From Scolanthus callimorphus (Eukaryota; Cnidaria; Anthozoa; Actiniaria; Edwardsiidae), in the NCBI GenBank assembly GCA_033964015.1, contig CM066913.1, positions 26,252,790 through 26,316,789 on the forward strand: a stretch of DNA of 64,000 bases. Direction: 5' to 3'. The notes under the pieces were generated by a model. The model was given only the letters and a program-made list of their open reading frames with translations. It searched no databases and was not told the origin of the DNA. Position 1 is the first letter of the stretch. Each line of letters opens with the position of its first letter. Below are positions 34,888-45,695 of this stretch, one piece after another. The translations under genes were made by a program, and so were the position numbers.

Positions 34888-35050
34888 GTACCCATTTTAG
34901 CGGAGCTCCCGCGGGCCCCATAGCTACATGCAGGAGAAAAGGAAACAACACAAAAGTGTATATGCATCGACCTGTTTTCTGATGGACTTCCGGTTTGTTC
35001 GTGCGTGTGTCCGTCGTCGCAGAGGCGCGGGTTGCCTGTCTCGGTTTAGG
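34888..35050. repeat. Dispersed repeat, mate of 63388-63560
   Basis: Blocks such as AGCGGAGCTCCCGCGGGC, CCATAGCTACATGCAGGAG and the GTCCGTC stretch recur as reverse complement at 63388-63560. Confidence 0.75.
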
Positions 35051-35450
35051 CGGGAAAATGAGCACGCTCGCGCGTTCAAATGGTGATTGGCGATTTTATT
35101 TGAAAGGGGATTTTTTTCTTTGAGACTTTACTTCGCGTGAACTTCGTGACTTCGTGTCAATTTTCGTCATGAGGAAGACGGTTTTTCCTCTTCATAAAAA
35201 AATGAAACGTTAAATCAAGCTGACAAATCAAAATTGAGAAAATGAGTTATCATGGAGCGGAAAGAAGCTGAGACCGATGTCATGAACTCATAAAGTTTGT
35301 CGTGGGAAAGAAACAAAGCGCCGTAGAGGAGAATTGCCAGGTAAGACATGTCGAAAAAGAAGACAAACGAAGAGCTAGCGCGCGAGAGAAAGCACAAACA
35401 ACGATAAGAAACTAATTCTCAAGGTTGGTACTTGAACTTTGTAGCTAGAG

Positions 35451-35460
35451 TATAAAAGGG
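35451..35460 (+). promoter_or_regulatory. TATA box, repeat unit 1
   Basis: TATAAAAGGG preceded by GTAGCTAGAG. A plus-strand start would be expected about 30 bp downstream, inside the same repeat. Confidence 0.5.
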
Positions 35461-35925
35461 ACATTTAGTAGTAATCATTTTTTATCAATCGCAAGCTTTC
35501 ATTCGAGTTTTTTTTTTCGAGCTTTTGAGGCTGTTTTTGGGCTCGCTACTACGCTAGTTTGAAAAAAGATGAAAGTTGCACGGGATGATCGTAGCCGCGC
35601 GCAAGAGAGATTACTTCGTGTGAACTTCGTGACTTCGTTTCAGTTTTCGTCATGAGGAAGATGGTTTCATAAAAAAATGAAACGTTAAATCAAGCTGACA
35701 AATCAAAATTGAGAAAATGAGTTACCATGGAGCGGAAAGAAGCTGAGACCGATGTCATGAACTCATAAAGTTTGTCGTGGGAAAGAAACAAAGCGCCGTA
35801 GAGGAGAATTGCCAGGGAAGACATGTCGAAAAAGAAGACAAACGAAGAGCTAGCGCGCGAGAGAAAGCACAAACAACGATAAGAAACTAATTCTCAAGGT
35901 TGGTACTTGAACTTTGTAGCTAGAG

Positions 35926-35935
35926 TATAAAAGGG
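35926..35935 (+). promoter_or_regulatory. TATA box, repeat unit 2
   Basis: Identical to unit 1 including the flanks. Confidence 0.5.
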
Positions 35936-36407
35936 ACATTTAGTAGTAATCATTTTTTATCAATCGCAAACTTTCATTCGAGTTTTTTTTTTTCGAGCTT
36001 TTGAGGCTGTTTTTGGGCTCGCTACTACGCTAGTTTGAAAAAAAATGAAAGTTGCACGGGATGATCGTAGCCGCGCGCAAGAGAGATTACTTCGTGTGAA
36101 CTTCGTGACTTCGTTTCAGTTTTCGTCATGAGGAAGATGGTTTCATAAAAAAATGAAACGTTAAATCAAGCTGACAAATCAAAATTGAGAAAATGAGTTA
36201 TCATGGAGCGGAAAGAAGCTGAGACCGATGTCATGAACATGAAGAAATAAAGTTTGTCGTGGGAAAGAAACAAAGCGCCGTAGAGGAGAATTGCCAGGGA
36301 AGACATGTCGAAAAAGAAGACAAACGAAGAGCTAGAGCGCGAGAGAAAGCACAAACAACGATAAGAAACTAATTCTCAAGGTTGGTACTTGAACTTTGTA
36401 GCTAGAG

Positions 36408-36417
36408 TATAAAAGGG
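36408..36417 (+). promoter_or_regulatory. TATA box, repeat unit 3
   Basis: Identical core; the following base context changes from ACATTT to CCATTT. This is the copy next to unique downstream sequence and the ORF at 36512. Confidence 0.5.
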
Positions 36418-36511
36418 CCATTTAGTAGTAATCATTTTTTATCAATCGCAAACTTTCATTCGAGCTTTTGCGGCTGTTTTTCGGCTCGCTACTACGCTAG
36501 TTTGAAAAAAG

Positions 36512-36733
36512 ATGAAAGTTACACGGGACGATCGTAGCCGCGCGCAAGAGAGATTTCTCTCGGGAGATTTGTTATTTTTGCACGCTCAGCTTTTTGTGTT
36601 AAGCTTTTTTTCAGGATTGCAATCTGGGCAGAATACCGTATTTTCTAGTGATTTAGCAGAGCTGACTGCCGTTACTCTCAGTGGCTGTGTTTATCCTTTG
36701 GCGTGGAGACTCGGGAGAAAGTCATGTAATTAA
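36512..36733 (+). CDS. Small ORF downstream of the third TATA box, unknown
   Basis: A 73-codon frame starting MKVTRDDRSRAQERF, about 100 bp after the third TATA box. The first 14 codons lie in the repeat; the same start in copies 1 and 2 runs into the next unit and stops soon after. The middle is hydrophobic (LLFLHAQLFVLSFF), compatible with one membrane segment. No family is recognised. It could equally be the start of a noncoding or spliced transcript, since donor-like GTAAGT occurs near 36835. Confidence 0.25.
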   Translation: MKVTRDDRSRAQERFLSGDLLFLHAQLFVLSFFSGLQSGQNTVFSSDLAELTAVTLSGCVYPLAWRLGRKSCN

Positions 36734-37750
36734 TAGTGTCACGCATAGCAGCCATCTTGAGCTCGCGAGCTTTCTCCAAGCGGCTCCAAAATTCAGATTT
36801 AGATAATGTTACAATGATTCTTGAATTCTCTAATGTAAGTAAGCTAATAATTCTTAAAATTGAGACACTTTCTATATATTCCGACTTCTCAATTTGGTTC
36901 GGCTACAACGAGTTTTCACTTGTAGTAAGTTAGTAGACGAGAGAGACGGATTGATTTGTAAATTTTATCGGGGTCGATTATAAATTAACTTTTGTGTTTA
37001 ATTTAATTTTGTAGAAATTCCCAAGATGTATTCCTGCAGGGTATGCTTCACAGAGTATTTCACATATGACAGGCAAGTGGAGACACCTATCTAGGGATAA
37101 TTATTGCTCTCTGTCAATTTATGCAATGACATTTTTTAGTTTATTGTTTCTCTGGTCGGCAGTGTCAGGCATGAACTTAGAAGTGGAAGTTTAAATTTTG
37201 CTCATTTAAAATATCAACCAAGGGGATTCAATATAGTGGATGTTTTTTTTCGAATTGTCATTTACTTGAAGTTTTGACAGGCCCCTGAAATTGATTTTAT
37301 AACATGGTATTGCCTGTTTCAGGCACTCCTATCATTATTTTTTTTTTAAATTATGAAAAATATGATCTACTTGCCTTCCAATAGAAGACCACTTTGTGAG
37401 TGCTCTGGATCATCTGCAATTCTCCCTCAATATTAGCCTCATTCAAGGTTGTACACATTTTTTTTAATTATCACTTTTTGTGAATGGAAATATACTGTTG
37501 TCTTGAATGTACTAAAAAATTACATTGAAGATACATGTACATTGTATGTTTATTAGTATGTATAAATAAATGAATAAATATCATTCACCATATTTTCCTG
37601 CTTCTGATTGGTTGATCACCACTGGCAAATTCTTGATGTTTTTTAAGGCGAGCGACTAATTCCATCAATGACGTCAAAGATTGGATAAGTTGAAAGTTGT
37701 CGCAAGTGTGACATCACACCTTTGTAAGCAGGATGGCAAACTGGCTGCTC

Positions 37751-37970
37751 CGGGGCTTGAAATTGTGCCAGATACAGGTGTAAATACACCTAAAAAATTT
37801 CCTTTTACACCTAACTTTTTCAACTTAGGCATAAAATAACGACTGTGTTTTCACTTTCTACAGTGTTCGCTTAGTGTATTTACGCCTAGACTTTTGATGA
37901 ATTACACCTATAATGTTCATGGTACATGGCATAAAATTACGACTTTGATAATATTTAGTTTCAAGCCCTG
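37751..37970. mobile_element. hAT-like MITE, ~220 bp
   Basis: The ends are CGGGGCTTGAAA and, on the other strand, CAGGGCTTGAAA, the CAGGG-type terminus common in hAT elements. The interior repeats TTACACCTA-type motifs in both orientations. An exact 8 bp target duplication is not visible (GCTGCTCC against CAGCTCC nearby), so the assignment is tentative. Confidence 0.45.
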
Positions 37971-38055
37971 TCAGCTCCCTCAAAGAATTAAAGCTGCGAA
38001 ATCTATTTTGAATGAATAATAAAACAATTAAAAGCTTGAATGAATAATAAAACAA

Positions 38056-38195
38056 TCAATGAATTCAGCTTTGTATGATATGGATAATTATTAAGATCTA
38101 GGGGATGTTATCTACACTGACCTTTTACCTCAATGGATAATAATAATACCACCATCGATCTGAATAATTATCCATATCATACTCACAGAATTCAT
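38056..38195. repeat. Imperfect palindrome around ATATGGATAATTATT
   Basis: AATGAATTCAG...TATGATATGGATAATTATT on the left mirrors AATAATTATCCATATCATA...GAATTCATT on the right, with a spacer of roughly 50 bp. Confidence 0.7.
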
Positions 38196-38589
38196 TAATT
38201 GCTAAACTGCATGTCACTTCCAATCACCTTTTAAACAGATTTAGAAAAAAAGTTTATCGTGTATGAATTAGTTCTAATTTTTTAAATTTTTTATTGAACT
38301 AAAAAATATTTACAACCCTACAACAATTGAATGAGACTAACATGGAGTGAGAATTTAATTTAATTAATTTTGTTCCCAAAATGGAACTAGATGCAATTTA
38401 GAGCATGCTAGGGACAAAGTGGTCTTCTATTGGTAGGTTAAGTAGATCATATTTTTCATTATTATTGAAAAATGAATTATGATAGGAGGGCCTGATACAA
38501 GATAATTGCACATGATATAGGCATATAAATACTGCTTTTTGGGAGGAGGGCATAGCTGTCAACTCACCCGCATTAGGCAGGTGTCACAA

Positions 38590-38743
38590 TGTAACAGTTG
38601 CTGGGCACCCTGTGCCCGGACTCCTTGGGCCTGGCCCGAGAAACAGGACTCTTGGTTATGGCGGCCATTGAGGACTGACTCTTGTTGAGTTAATCGCCAA
38701 GTATTTCGCTATTTCCAGTTCGACATATTACGTACGGTTTACA
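38590..38743 (+). repeat. Gypsy 5' LTR (154 bp)
   Basis: TGTAACAGTTGC...CGTACGGTTTACA with TG..CA ends. It is unusually short for a Gypsy LTR. Confidence 0.95.
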
Positions 38744-38744
38744 C

Positions 38745-38758
38745 TGGTGGCAGCGGTG
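38745..38758 (+). promoter_or_regulatory. Primer binding site, tRNA-Leu
   Basis: TGGTGGCAGCGGTG follows the LTR after one base. It is complementary to the 3' end of an animal tRNA-Leu (…CACCGCTGCCA plus CCA, from remembered tRNA-Leu sequence), 14 of 14 positions. Confidence 0.8.
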
Positions 38759-38770
38759 TTGGAGAACATT

Positions 38771-39633
38771 ATGAGTGAGTCTAAAGAAGTAGGAAATTTG
38801 GCTTGGAAAGCCGGTGAAGATGTGCAGCGATGGATTTTACGTGTTGATTCATACGCAGCCGCGTGTGGCTGGGATAAAGGAAAGACTGCCGGAAAGGCTA
38901 CGATGGGCTTACCTGAGGATAAGATAGATTTTTTACTGACAGTTCCGAGAGATGACCGCAAGGACTGGTCGAAACTTAAGAAAGCATTCCTAGAGGAATA
39001 CAAAGCAGACCCAACAACGTGCGAGCAGCTTTTTTTGTCCAGAAAGAGACAGCCAAACGAGTCCTTTGCAGTGTATTTAGCAGTACTCGAAAGCTCTATC
39101 GAGAGTCGTTTGGCATAGCCGGAACCACAGAACTATCAGATGAGGCGAAGAAGTCAGTAACGCGTCAATTTTTGCGTGGCATTCCTCAAGAAATCAGTAA
39201 AAAACTCCAAATCGATCACGCGGAGAAAAGCGGAAATCAGTTGGCAAAAGAAGCAAAGCGTATGGAGGAGGTGCTGGCCCGAACTAACCCCACAGGCGTC
39301 CTCGCGGTTAAGGCTGAGGAGAGTACAGACCAGATAGAGACACTTAGAAAGGAAGTACAAGAGCTCAAGGTGTTGCTGGAAAACAGTCGCGACACAGAAC
39401 AAGCGAATGCAGTGACACAAAACAGTAAACGATACTACAGGTGCGGTTCAACTTCTCACCTTTTCCGGGACTGCGAGCAGCGACCCCCAGCCCGTAAGCG
39501 TGGTGGATCGACCCGAGGGGGTTACCGAGGAGGATCACGTGGCAGAGGGAATAACCGGAGCCAGATTCGATGCTATAACTGTGGAGGTCAAGGTCACATG
39601 AAAGCTGATTGCAGTTCACCAGATTTAAACTAG
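38771..39633 (+). pseudogene. gag: Gypsy gag with one frame break
   Basis: The capsid/nucleocapsid precursor starts at ATG 38771 (MSESKEVGNLAWKAG). The longer frame from 38747 uses a GTG inside the primer site. The first frame ends at 39118 and the rest of gag continues in another frame to 39633, so one indel lies at about 39085-39100. The C-terminus has a coiled-coil-like stretch, then two zinc knuckles. The first reads YRCGSTSHLFRDC with its leading Cys position occupied by Tyr; the second, CYNCGGQGHMKADC, is intact CCHC. The frame ends at TAG 39631, right after a TTTAAAC slip site. Confidence 0.85.
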
Positions 39634-39667
39634 AGGACACCAGTGCCAAGGGGCCACCACTGGTGTC
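39624..39667 (+). promoter_or_regulatory. Programmed -1 frameshift signal at the gag/pol junction
   Basis: T TTA AAC (39624-39630) is in the gag frame as X XXY YYZ and is followed at once by the gag TAG. After a 5 nt spacer, GACACCAGTG (39636-39645) pairs perfectly with CACTGGTGTC (39658-39667) around a 12 nt loop. The pol frame is the -1 frame and is open across the site. The loop's GGGG (39650-39653) could pair with CCCC at 39685-39688 as a minimal pseudoknot. Confidence 0.85.
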
Positions 39668-42600
39668 AAATGCTTATAAAGGTACCCCAATCTGGTCACA
39701 AGGTAGGTGCACCCTCCATGTGCGGGGCATGGCAGGAACAGTCAAGTGTAACTGGCTGGTAGATACTGGCTCGGATGTTACGTGTATAAGTTCAAACGTA
39801 CCGGGTGTTGAAAAACTTAATCTGTCTCCACCCCAGAGTGCCCCAACCACAGCGAATGGTTCCCCCCTTGGATGTATCGGAGAAATAACTACAAGAATAC
39901 AAATTGGTCATGTTGTGAAAGAGAATGTTCGTGTGCTAGTAATCAAAAATTTGAATACCCCAGCTATCCTAGGAATGGACTGTCTAGAAAAATTTGGTTC
40001 CTTCACCATCAACTGGTCCCAGAATATCTTGAACTTGGGAGACAGTCGGGTAATGTTAGAGAAAAAGAGACATGACTCAGTTTTAACTCCCACTGTTGTG
40101 TCCCTTATTTCAGATGCAACCATACCAGCGCGTTCTCAGTGTTTTGTTTCAGCTAGAGCAAATCAGCAATCGTATGTATATAAACAGCATGATGTCTTGT
40201 TTACACCGTATGTGGAAAAAATGGCTAAATTGGATGTTCTGGTCGGAGCAGGAGTTGTTATGTCCTCCAAGGTACACTCAGTCCCAGTGACAGTCATGAA
40301 TAACAGTGAGTACCCAGTTCATTTATATGCAGGCACAAGGATTGGCGAACTTTCACCCATTAAAGTGGAAGATAGACCCGCAGTAAACCAAACTTTCCAA
40401 TCAGACGCCCAACTACCTGAAAAAACAGGGCCAGCAAATATTGATTTAAATGAGTGTGACGTCACTCCGGTTCAGAAAGACGAACTGAAAGAACTTCTTC
40501 AGGAATACAGGGATGTTTTTGCTAATAATGAGAAAGAGGTTGGGCGTACTAACCACACACACTCAGGAGAACACCATTTTCTCTGCGGCCAGAAGTTGAT
40601 AAACAGATTCATGATATGCAGCAGCGGGGTATTATTGAACCTTCAAATTCGCCGTATTCATCCCCGATTTTATTGGTTCCCAAGGCAGACGGGTCATACA
40701 GGTTTTGTGCTGATTTTCGCGCGCTAAATGATGCTACTATCACGGAAATATTGCCATTACCATCTGTTAGAGAATCCCTGTACTCTCTTCATGGGGCATC
40801 CCTGTTTACTACCCTGGATCTGTATAGCGGGTACTGGCAGATACCTATAGAAAAAAATAGTCGACACAAGACTGCATTCTCGACCGCATCAGGCCACTGG
40901 CACTTTTGTGTAATGCACCCTCGGTGTTTGCACGATTAATGACTGATATCATGCAGGGACTAAGATGGAATGGGGTGGCTGTGTATTTAGATGACATTAT
41001 CATTGGTGGGACAAATTTCCAGGAACATTTAAAGCTTTTAAGGGAGGTCTTGCAACGCTTAAGGGAAGCAGGATTAACAGTAAAGTCGTCCAAAGTTCAA
41101 CTGTGTCGCAAAAAGCTCCTATTTCTGGGGCACCAGGTATCCGAGGCGGGCATTGAACCCGATCCAGCAAAGCTAGAATCGATAAAACACTGGCCATTGC
41201 CTACAAACAACAAAGAAGTACGGGCCTTTTTAGGATTTTGCAATTATTACTCTGAGTTCATCCCTAATCTTCAGCGGAGAGCCCGTGTTCTTAATGAACT
41301 AACTGGTAAAGCTAAGTTTGTATGGAACGTAGAGCGAGAAGCGGCCTTTAATGATTTGAAACACGCACTGTCGTCCAATCACGTTATACTCCAGTTTCCA
41401 GATATGACTAAACCTTTTGAACTGAGTACTGATGCATCAGATTCGGGAGTGGGATGCGTCTTGTCACAAAGGGACTCAAAAGGACGTGATCAGCCAGTTT
41501 TCTTTGTCTCAAGGACCTTCAGTAAGAATGAATTGAACTGGTACACACGTGATAAGGAAGCATTTGCCCTGGTTTTTGCATTGCGTAAATTTAGACAGTA
41601 CTTGCTAGGCCGAAAATTTACTTGGTTTACCGATCACGAAGGATTGAAATGGTTACGTAACTCTAGGGATCCGAGGGGTCGCTACGCGAGATGGATCGAA
41701 GAACTCGAGGAGTTTCAATTTGAAACGATATTTCGTCCTGGTGTTCAAAATACACAAGCTGACGCGCTATCTCGCATGCATTCGGCAAGCGCGGTTATTC
41801 AGGACGGTCAACTTAGTTTAGACGAATTCAAACGACTTCAATCTGCCGATCCCGTTTTGGGCGTGTTGATTTCGCAATGGAGGCGGGGTCGCAAGCTCTC
41901 TGCGACAACGCCGGGAGTGCGCCGTTGGGCTAGCAAGTTCGAGTACTTGGCTCTCGATAGGGTCACAGGTCTCCTCAACATTCAGTACAAATATAACAAA
42001 CGGCGCATCGATCAACTAGTTGTTCCCGAAGCCCTGATACATAAGGTTTTATCCCTCAAACACGATAATGCGGGTCACATGGCAGCTCAAAAAACAATGC
42101 GACTTATCCAGCGGGAATACTTTTGGTTAGATATGCGGGAGGATGTAAAGCAGTACTGTAAATCATGCGTAGTCTGTGCCGCGGCACGTCCACCGCCGAA
42201 AAAGTCGCGGGCACCCCTTACTCTTACGTCACAACCTTCTGAAGCATGGCAAGAGATCTCGGTAGATCTAAAGGGCCCTTTTGGATCCCGCCCAACCCCT
42301 CGCGGCAATCGATACGTGATGGTGACCATTGACTTGTTGACACGCGCTACAGAGCTAGTTCCCATAGCTGACAAGACGGCTAAAACAGTAGCGAAAGCCA
42401 TTGTGACAGACGTATTTTGTCGTCATGGGATCCCAGAGTCCGTTTTAACTGATCGCGGATGCGAGTTTGATAACGAGGCTTTAGGTGTGCTTGCTAACGA
42501 GCTTGGCATTGACAAAAAACGAATATCACCCATGCACCCACAAGCGAATGGGGTCGTAGAGAGGTTTAATCGGACTTTGGGCGAAATGTTACAGAAGTCG

Positions 42601-43337
42601 GCTGATGATACTGGGGAAAATTGGGACCTTGAGCTTCCATTTGTCCGTTTCCATTATATGAATCACGAACACTCGTCAACCGGTTTCTCCCCTTTCTTCC
42701 TGACTCATGGTCGTGATCCCCGTACCCCTCAGATGGTCTATTCCCCCACCGTTCCCAGGAAGCAACCTACAACCAGGCAGTGGGCCTCCTCTTTAGCGGG
42801 CCGTTAAGGGATGCTCACAAGGAAGCAGCAGAGAGAGATAAGAACCAGAAGGAGAGCCGGGTAGCCAAAAGTGTTGGCCGAGAGCGTCAATATAAAGTTG
42901 GGGATAAGGTTATGGTTCATGTACCTGTCAAGAAGGGAAAGGCTTCTAAATTACAATCTCGTTGGGAGGGTCCTTACATAGTTATACAGTGTCGTCAAGG
43001 TAACACATATCGTATCAAGAAGGTTGACAACTTTCGGAAAAGACTTCTTCGCCATTATGACCAACTACAACCTATACTGGATCGCCCTACAAAATTGTCT
43101 GGCGCACACGATGTTGTTGAAGACCATACACCGACTCGAACCCCTGAACGGGAAAGTGTCCCTGCCGCTAGGGAGGTACAGTACGCCACGGATGTGACTG
43201 ACGAGTCTTCAGTGGAGGTCAGTGATGCAGAGCAAGATGGTGTCGAATTCCATGTTCCCTTCAGAAGGGGCGCTCGTGTTCGGAGGCCCCCTGATAGATT
43301 TGGGGACTGGCAGTATGACGCGGATGTAGAAGATTAA
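39630..43337 (+). pseudogene. pol: Gypsy pol: protease, RT, RNase H, integrase
   Basis: Four frame segments cover pol. 39609-40727: aspartic protease with WLVDTGSDVTCISS and AILGMDCLEKFG. About 40580-40910: RT N-terminal blocks (GIIEPSNSPYSSPILLVPKA, FTTLDLYSGYWQIP). 40906-42807: RT catalytic VAVYLDDIIIGG, RNase H (FELSTDASDSGVGC), integrase zinc finger (HDNAGH...CKSCVVC) and catalytic core (ISVDLKGPFG, VLTDRGCEFDN, NGVVERFNRTL). 42780-43337: integrase C-terminus (YKVGDKVMVHVP, SRWEGPYIV). Breaks: a small deletion near 40570; a deletion of the conserved block just before CNAPSVFA near 40905, probably between short direct repeats; and a one-base loss near 42806. The product would be inactive. 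Confidence 0.9.
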
Positions 43338-43359
43338 CTGACGTAGTCTATTGATCCCC

Positions 43360-43372
43360 AAGGAGGGAGGAG
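43360..43372 (+). promoter_or_regulatory. Gypsy polypurine tract
   Basis: AAGGAGGGAGGAG lies directly before the 3' LTR, the expected plus-strand primer. Confidence 0.85.
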
Positions 43373-43526
43373 TGTAACAGTTGCTGGGCACCCTGTGCCC
43401 GGACTCCTTGGGCCTGGCCCGAGAAACAGGACTCTTGGTTATGGCGACCATTGAGGACTGACTCTTGTTGAGTTAATCGCCAAGTATTTCGCTATTTCCA
43501 GTTCGACATATTACGTACGGTTTACA
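43373..43526 (+). repeat. Gypsy 3' LTR (154 bp)
   Basis: Differs from the 5' LTR at one base. Flanked by ACAA. Confidence 0.95.
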
Positions 43527-43701
43527 ACAAGATTTTGAAGCCTGTCACGATGATTGACATTTTTAAATACATTTACTGTATTTCACCATTGTCGCTCTCA
43601 TGTTTTCATACATTTAAGTTGTATTTTCCTGCCACGTGAGGGGGAATCACAATATTTTTGACGAAGTTGGGTTGACGGGTATGGGGTGTCCAATACTGTT
43701 G

Positions 43702-44045
43702 ACCGGTTAGCGCAGTGGTAGAGCGCCGGGCTTATGTTCGGGAGGTTGGGAGTTCAAACCCTGGCCGGGCCAACACTCAGGGTCTTTTCTAATAATTGAG
43801 GAGAAGGTGCTGCCTTTGCTCTAACATCTGCAAATGGTTAGACCTTCGCGTCTTCTCGGATAAGGACGTTAAACCGTAGGCCCCGTCTCTCACATACACT
43901 ACACTAACCGGAACCAGAGGGACGTTAAAGAACCACGAGGACCGTCGGAAGTTGCCCAACCTCAGTGTCACAGAACTCACAATGCTAACACACACTCATG
44001 TTTATAAAGCTGGTTCTATAGGATGAGTTATCCGTTAATGTAAAA
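43702..44045 (+). mobile_element. tRNA-derived SINE
   Basis: The head resembles a tRNA gene: box A TAGCGCAGTGGTAGAGCG (43708-43725) and box B near AGTTCAAACC (43751-43760), closed by GGCCGGGCC. The body has the blocks CTCGGATAAGGACGTTAAACCG and GACGTTAAAGAACC, which resemble the shared central domain of widespread animal SINEs (MetaSINE type, from memory). The head has a poor anticodon arm, so this is not a working tRNA. It lies about 175 bp downstream of the Gypsy 3' end. Confidence 0.8.
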
Positions 44046-45444
44046 CACTGAAATGTAAAGCATTGAAACTACGGTGTAATGCTATATCTATATTTATTTA
44101 TTTTATTTGTTGACATGTTATTATATTTCCTTCTTATACTTTGTTACCAAAATGTATGTTATTTTTTTACTATACAATTATAACATTCCTTAACTAAATG
44201 TCTGATGTGGCAAAAAATGAAATTAAAATAGACGAAATTAACAAATTAGATGATAAAAAAGAAATAATTTATTTACCCTGATTTGATGAACTAATTATTA
44301 TTGTGGCTCTTACAGAAACAATGGTACTCCAGTATGTTCAGCTACTATAAATTATAAGTATCCATAGCCATGCATGGTTTACGTAAGACTGGTAAATAAA
44401 AGATCTGTCTTCAAGGCTCATGGCTATTATCATTCAATTTCAGTGACACAACATCCGCCAGAGGTGGCTTTTGGACACACCATACCATGACACAAGTAAA
44501 ACATAATTAGAGCGGTAGTTTTCACATGACTGTCGTGGGTAATTTAAAATTACTTGGTAATTGCGATTAGTTTGAGTTGTGATTGTTCAAGAGCATGATC
44601 TTTGACCCTTCTGCCAATTAGATTGCATAGAGAAAATAATAACACAACTACTTGTAATTACTTCACTCACAAAGGCGAGTTTGTTGTCGAATTTCTATTG
44701 CATTTGATTGGATAGTGAATTACTCATGAATTGCTTTCACTACAGTCATATGAAAATGGTATATAGGTTTAGAGAAATTGAATACTTATGTAAAATTTTG
44801 GTATCATCCGAGTTATGGCATTGCGAGGTTTCTGTTTTGCATGCGACACAAACCTTGTTATGGCATTGAGAAGTTTCTGTTTTGCATGTGACACCTTTCT
44901 CAAGGTGTGTCTGATGTCTGATTTGCATGAAATAATATCAGCTTCTTGTGTTATCAAGGCCTAAGGTAGAAATTTCTGGGGGGGGGCAAGCCTTAGTCAT
45001 CCTTTTTTTTGCTGTGTGGGCAAGCAGGTTTTTCCCCACATGTTGACATTGAAAATGTTACTCCCCCCCATTAGCTATGGTGCTGGAATGTTTTTTAATG
45101 CATTTCTATGTCAAGGTTTTATCATCACTAATTTTGAGAAGCCATACTGAAAAACATACCCTATCAGTGACAAAAAAAGACCTCAGGAGCCCCAAAAACA
45201 TACAATATATTAGGGAGTGCCCCACCCAAGCCTATTCTTTCATACCTGGGAAATACATTTCTTATTGGCTGTTCAAGTTTTAGTTCAAGCATTCCAGCTA
45301 TAAATTACATATACGTTTTTGATTGTAATCTAATTAATTAAGTGTTGTAGAATCATAGGATTCCAGAAAAGATCCATACTCATTCCTCCATAATGCGTAA
45401 TAAATTTGGAGATATTGGAAGATGACACAGTAAATGTAACCGCG
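44046..45444. other. No gene; small 45 bp tandem duplication
   Basis: GTTATGGCATTG.GA.GTTTCTG occurs at 44812 and 44857 (period 45). A G-run is at 44979-44987. Otherwise the stretch is AT-rich without supported ORFs. Confidence 0.5.
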
Positions 45445-45449
45445 CTCCC

Positions 45450-45695
45450 TGTTCAGTTAAACACAACTTTAATCTGGTATACGAGGAATACAATGAATTG
45501 CCATGAAATACGAGAAATGCGAAGAGTTGAATTACAAGAAATGCGAAATGAAATGCGAAGTTGTACGAGTTGTGCGAATTACAATCCATAAACATGGCTG
45601 CACTGATAGTCACAAAGTTCATATCCGGGACTTACAGGTCCAGTCGCTTGACCGGGCAACACAGGCGGCCCGACCGAGTGCGGTGGGCTCGAACA
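45450..45695 (-). repeat. BEL 3' LTR
   Basis: TG..CA ends. The pol frame runs 64 bp into it before its stop at 45632. Confidence 0.95.

Larger units (their letters stand above)
35128..36554 (+). repeat. Three 475-476 bp tandem units with TATA boxes
   Basis: Copies begin at 35128, 35611 and 36087 with TTACTTCG(C/T)GTGAAC. The internal anchor CATGGAGCGG at 35251, 35726 and 36202 gives periods of 475 and 476. Identity is very high; differences include a short insertion in copy 1 near 35185 and a change near 36238-36245 in copy 3. Each unit holds TATAAAAGGG followed about 100 bp later by an ATG (MKVxRDDRSRAQER). Only after the third unit does the sequence run into new DNA. Confidence 0.9.
36555..38585. 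other. No gene; inverted repeats and MITE-like elements
   Basis: 37345-37400 and 38407-38475 are inverted copies (AAAAATATGATCTACTT, CCAATAGAAGACCACTTTGT). Other structures in the interval have separate entries. No supported ORF was found. Confidence 0.5.
38590..43526 (+). mobile_element. Gypsy-type LTR retrotransposon, young but non-autonomous
   Basis: The complete structure is: 5' LTR, primer site, gag, pro, RT, RNase H, integrase, polypurine tract, 3' LTR. The flanking 4 bp target duplication is ACAA (38586-38589 and 43527-43530). The two 154 bp LTRs differ at one site (GCGGCC against GCGACC near 38664 and 43447), indicating a recent insertion. The coding part nevertheless carries four frame breaks besides the programmed gag/pol shift. 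So either a defective genome was mobilised in trans, or some indels are assembly errors. Confidence 0.95.

Noticed and set aside
35215..36354. Three near-identical 60-62 residue hydrophobic minus-strand ORFs
   Set aside because: They are copies of one stretch of the 476 bp tandem repeat; conservation follows from recent duplication and no independent coding evidence is seen.
38747..38770. Alternative gag start upstream of 38771
   Set aside because: It would start with GTG inside the primer binding site; ATG 38771 is the first Met.
43702..43771. Possible functional tRNA gene
   Set aside because: Box A and B are present, but the anticodon arm is poor and a SINE body follows directly.
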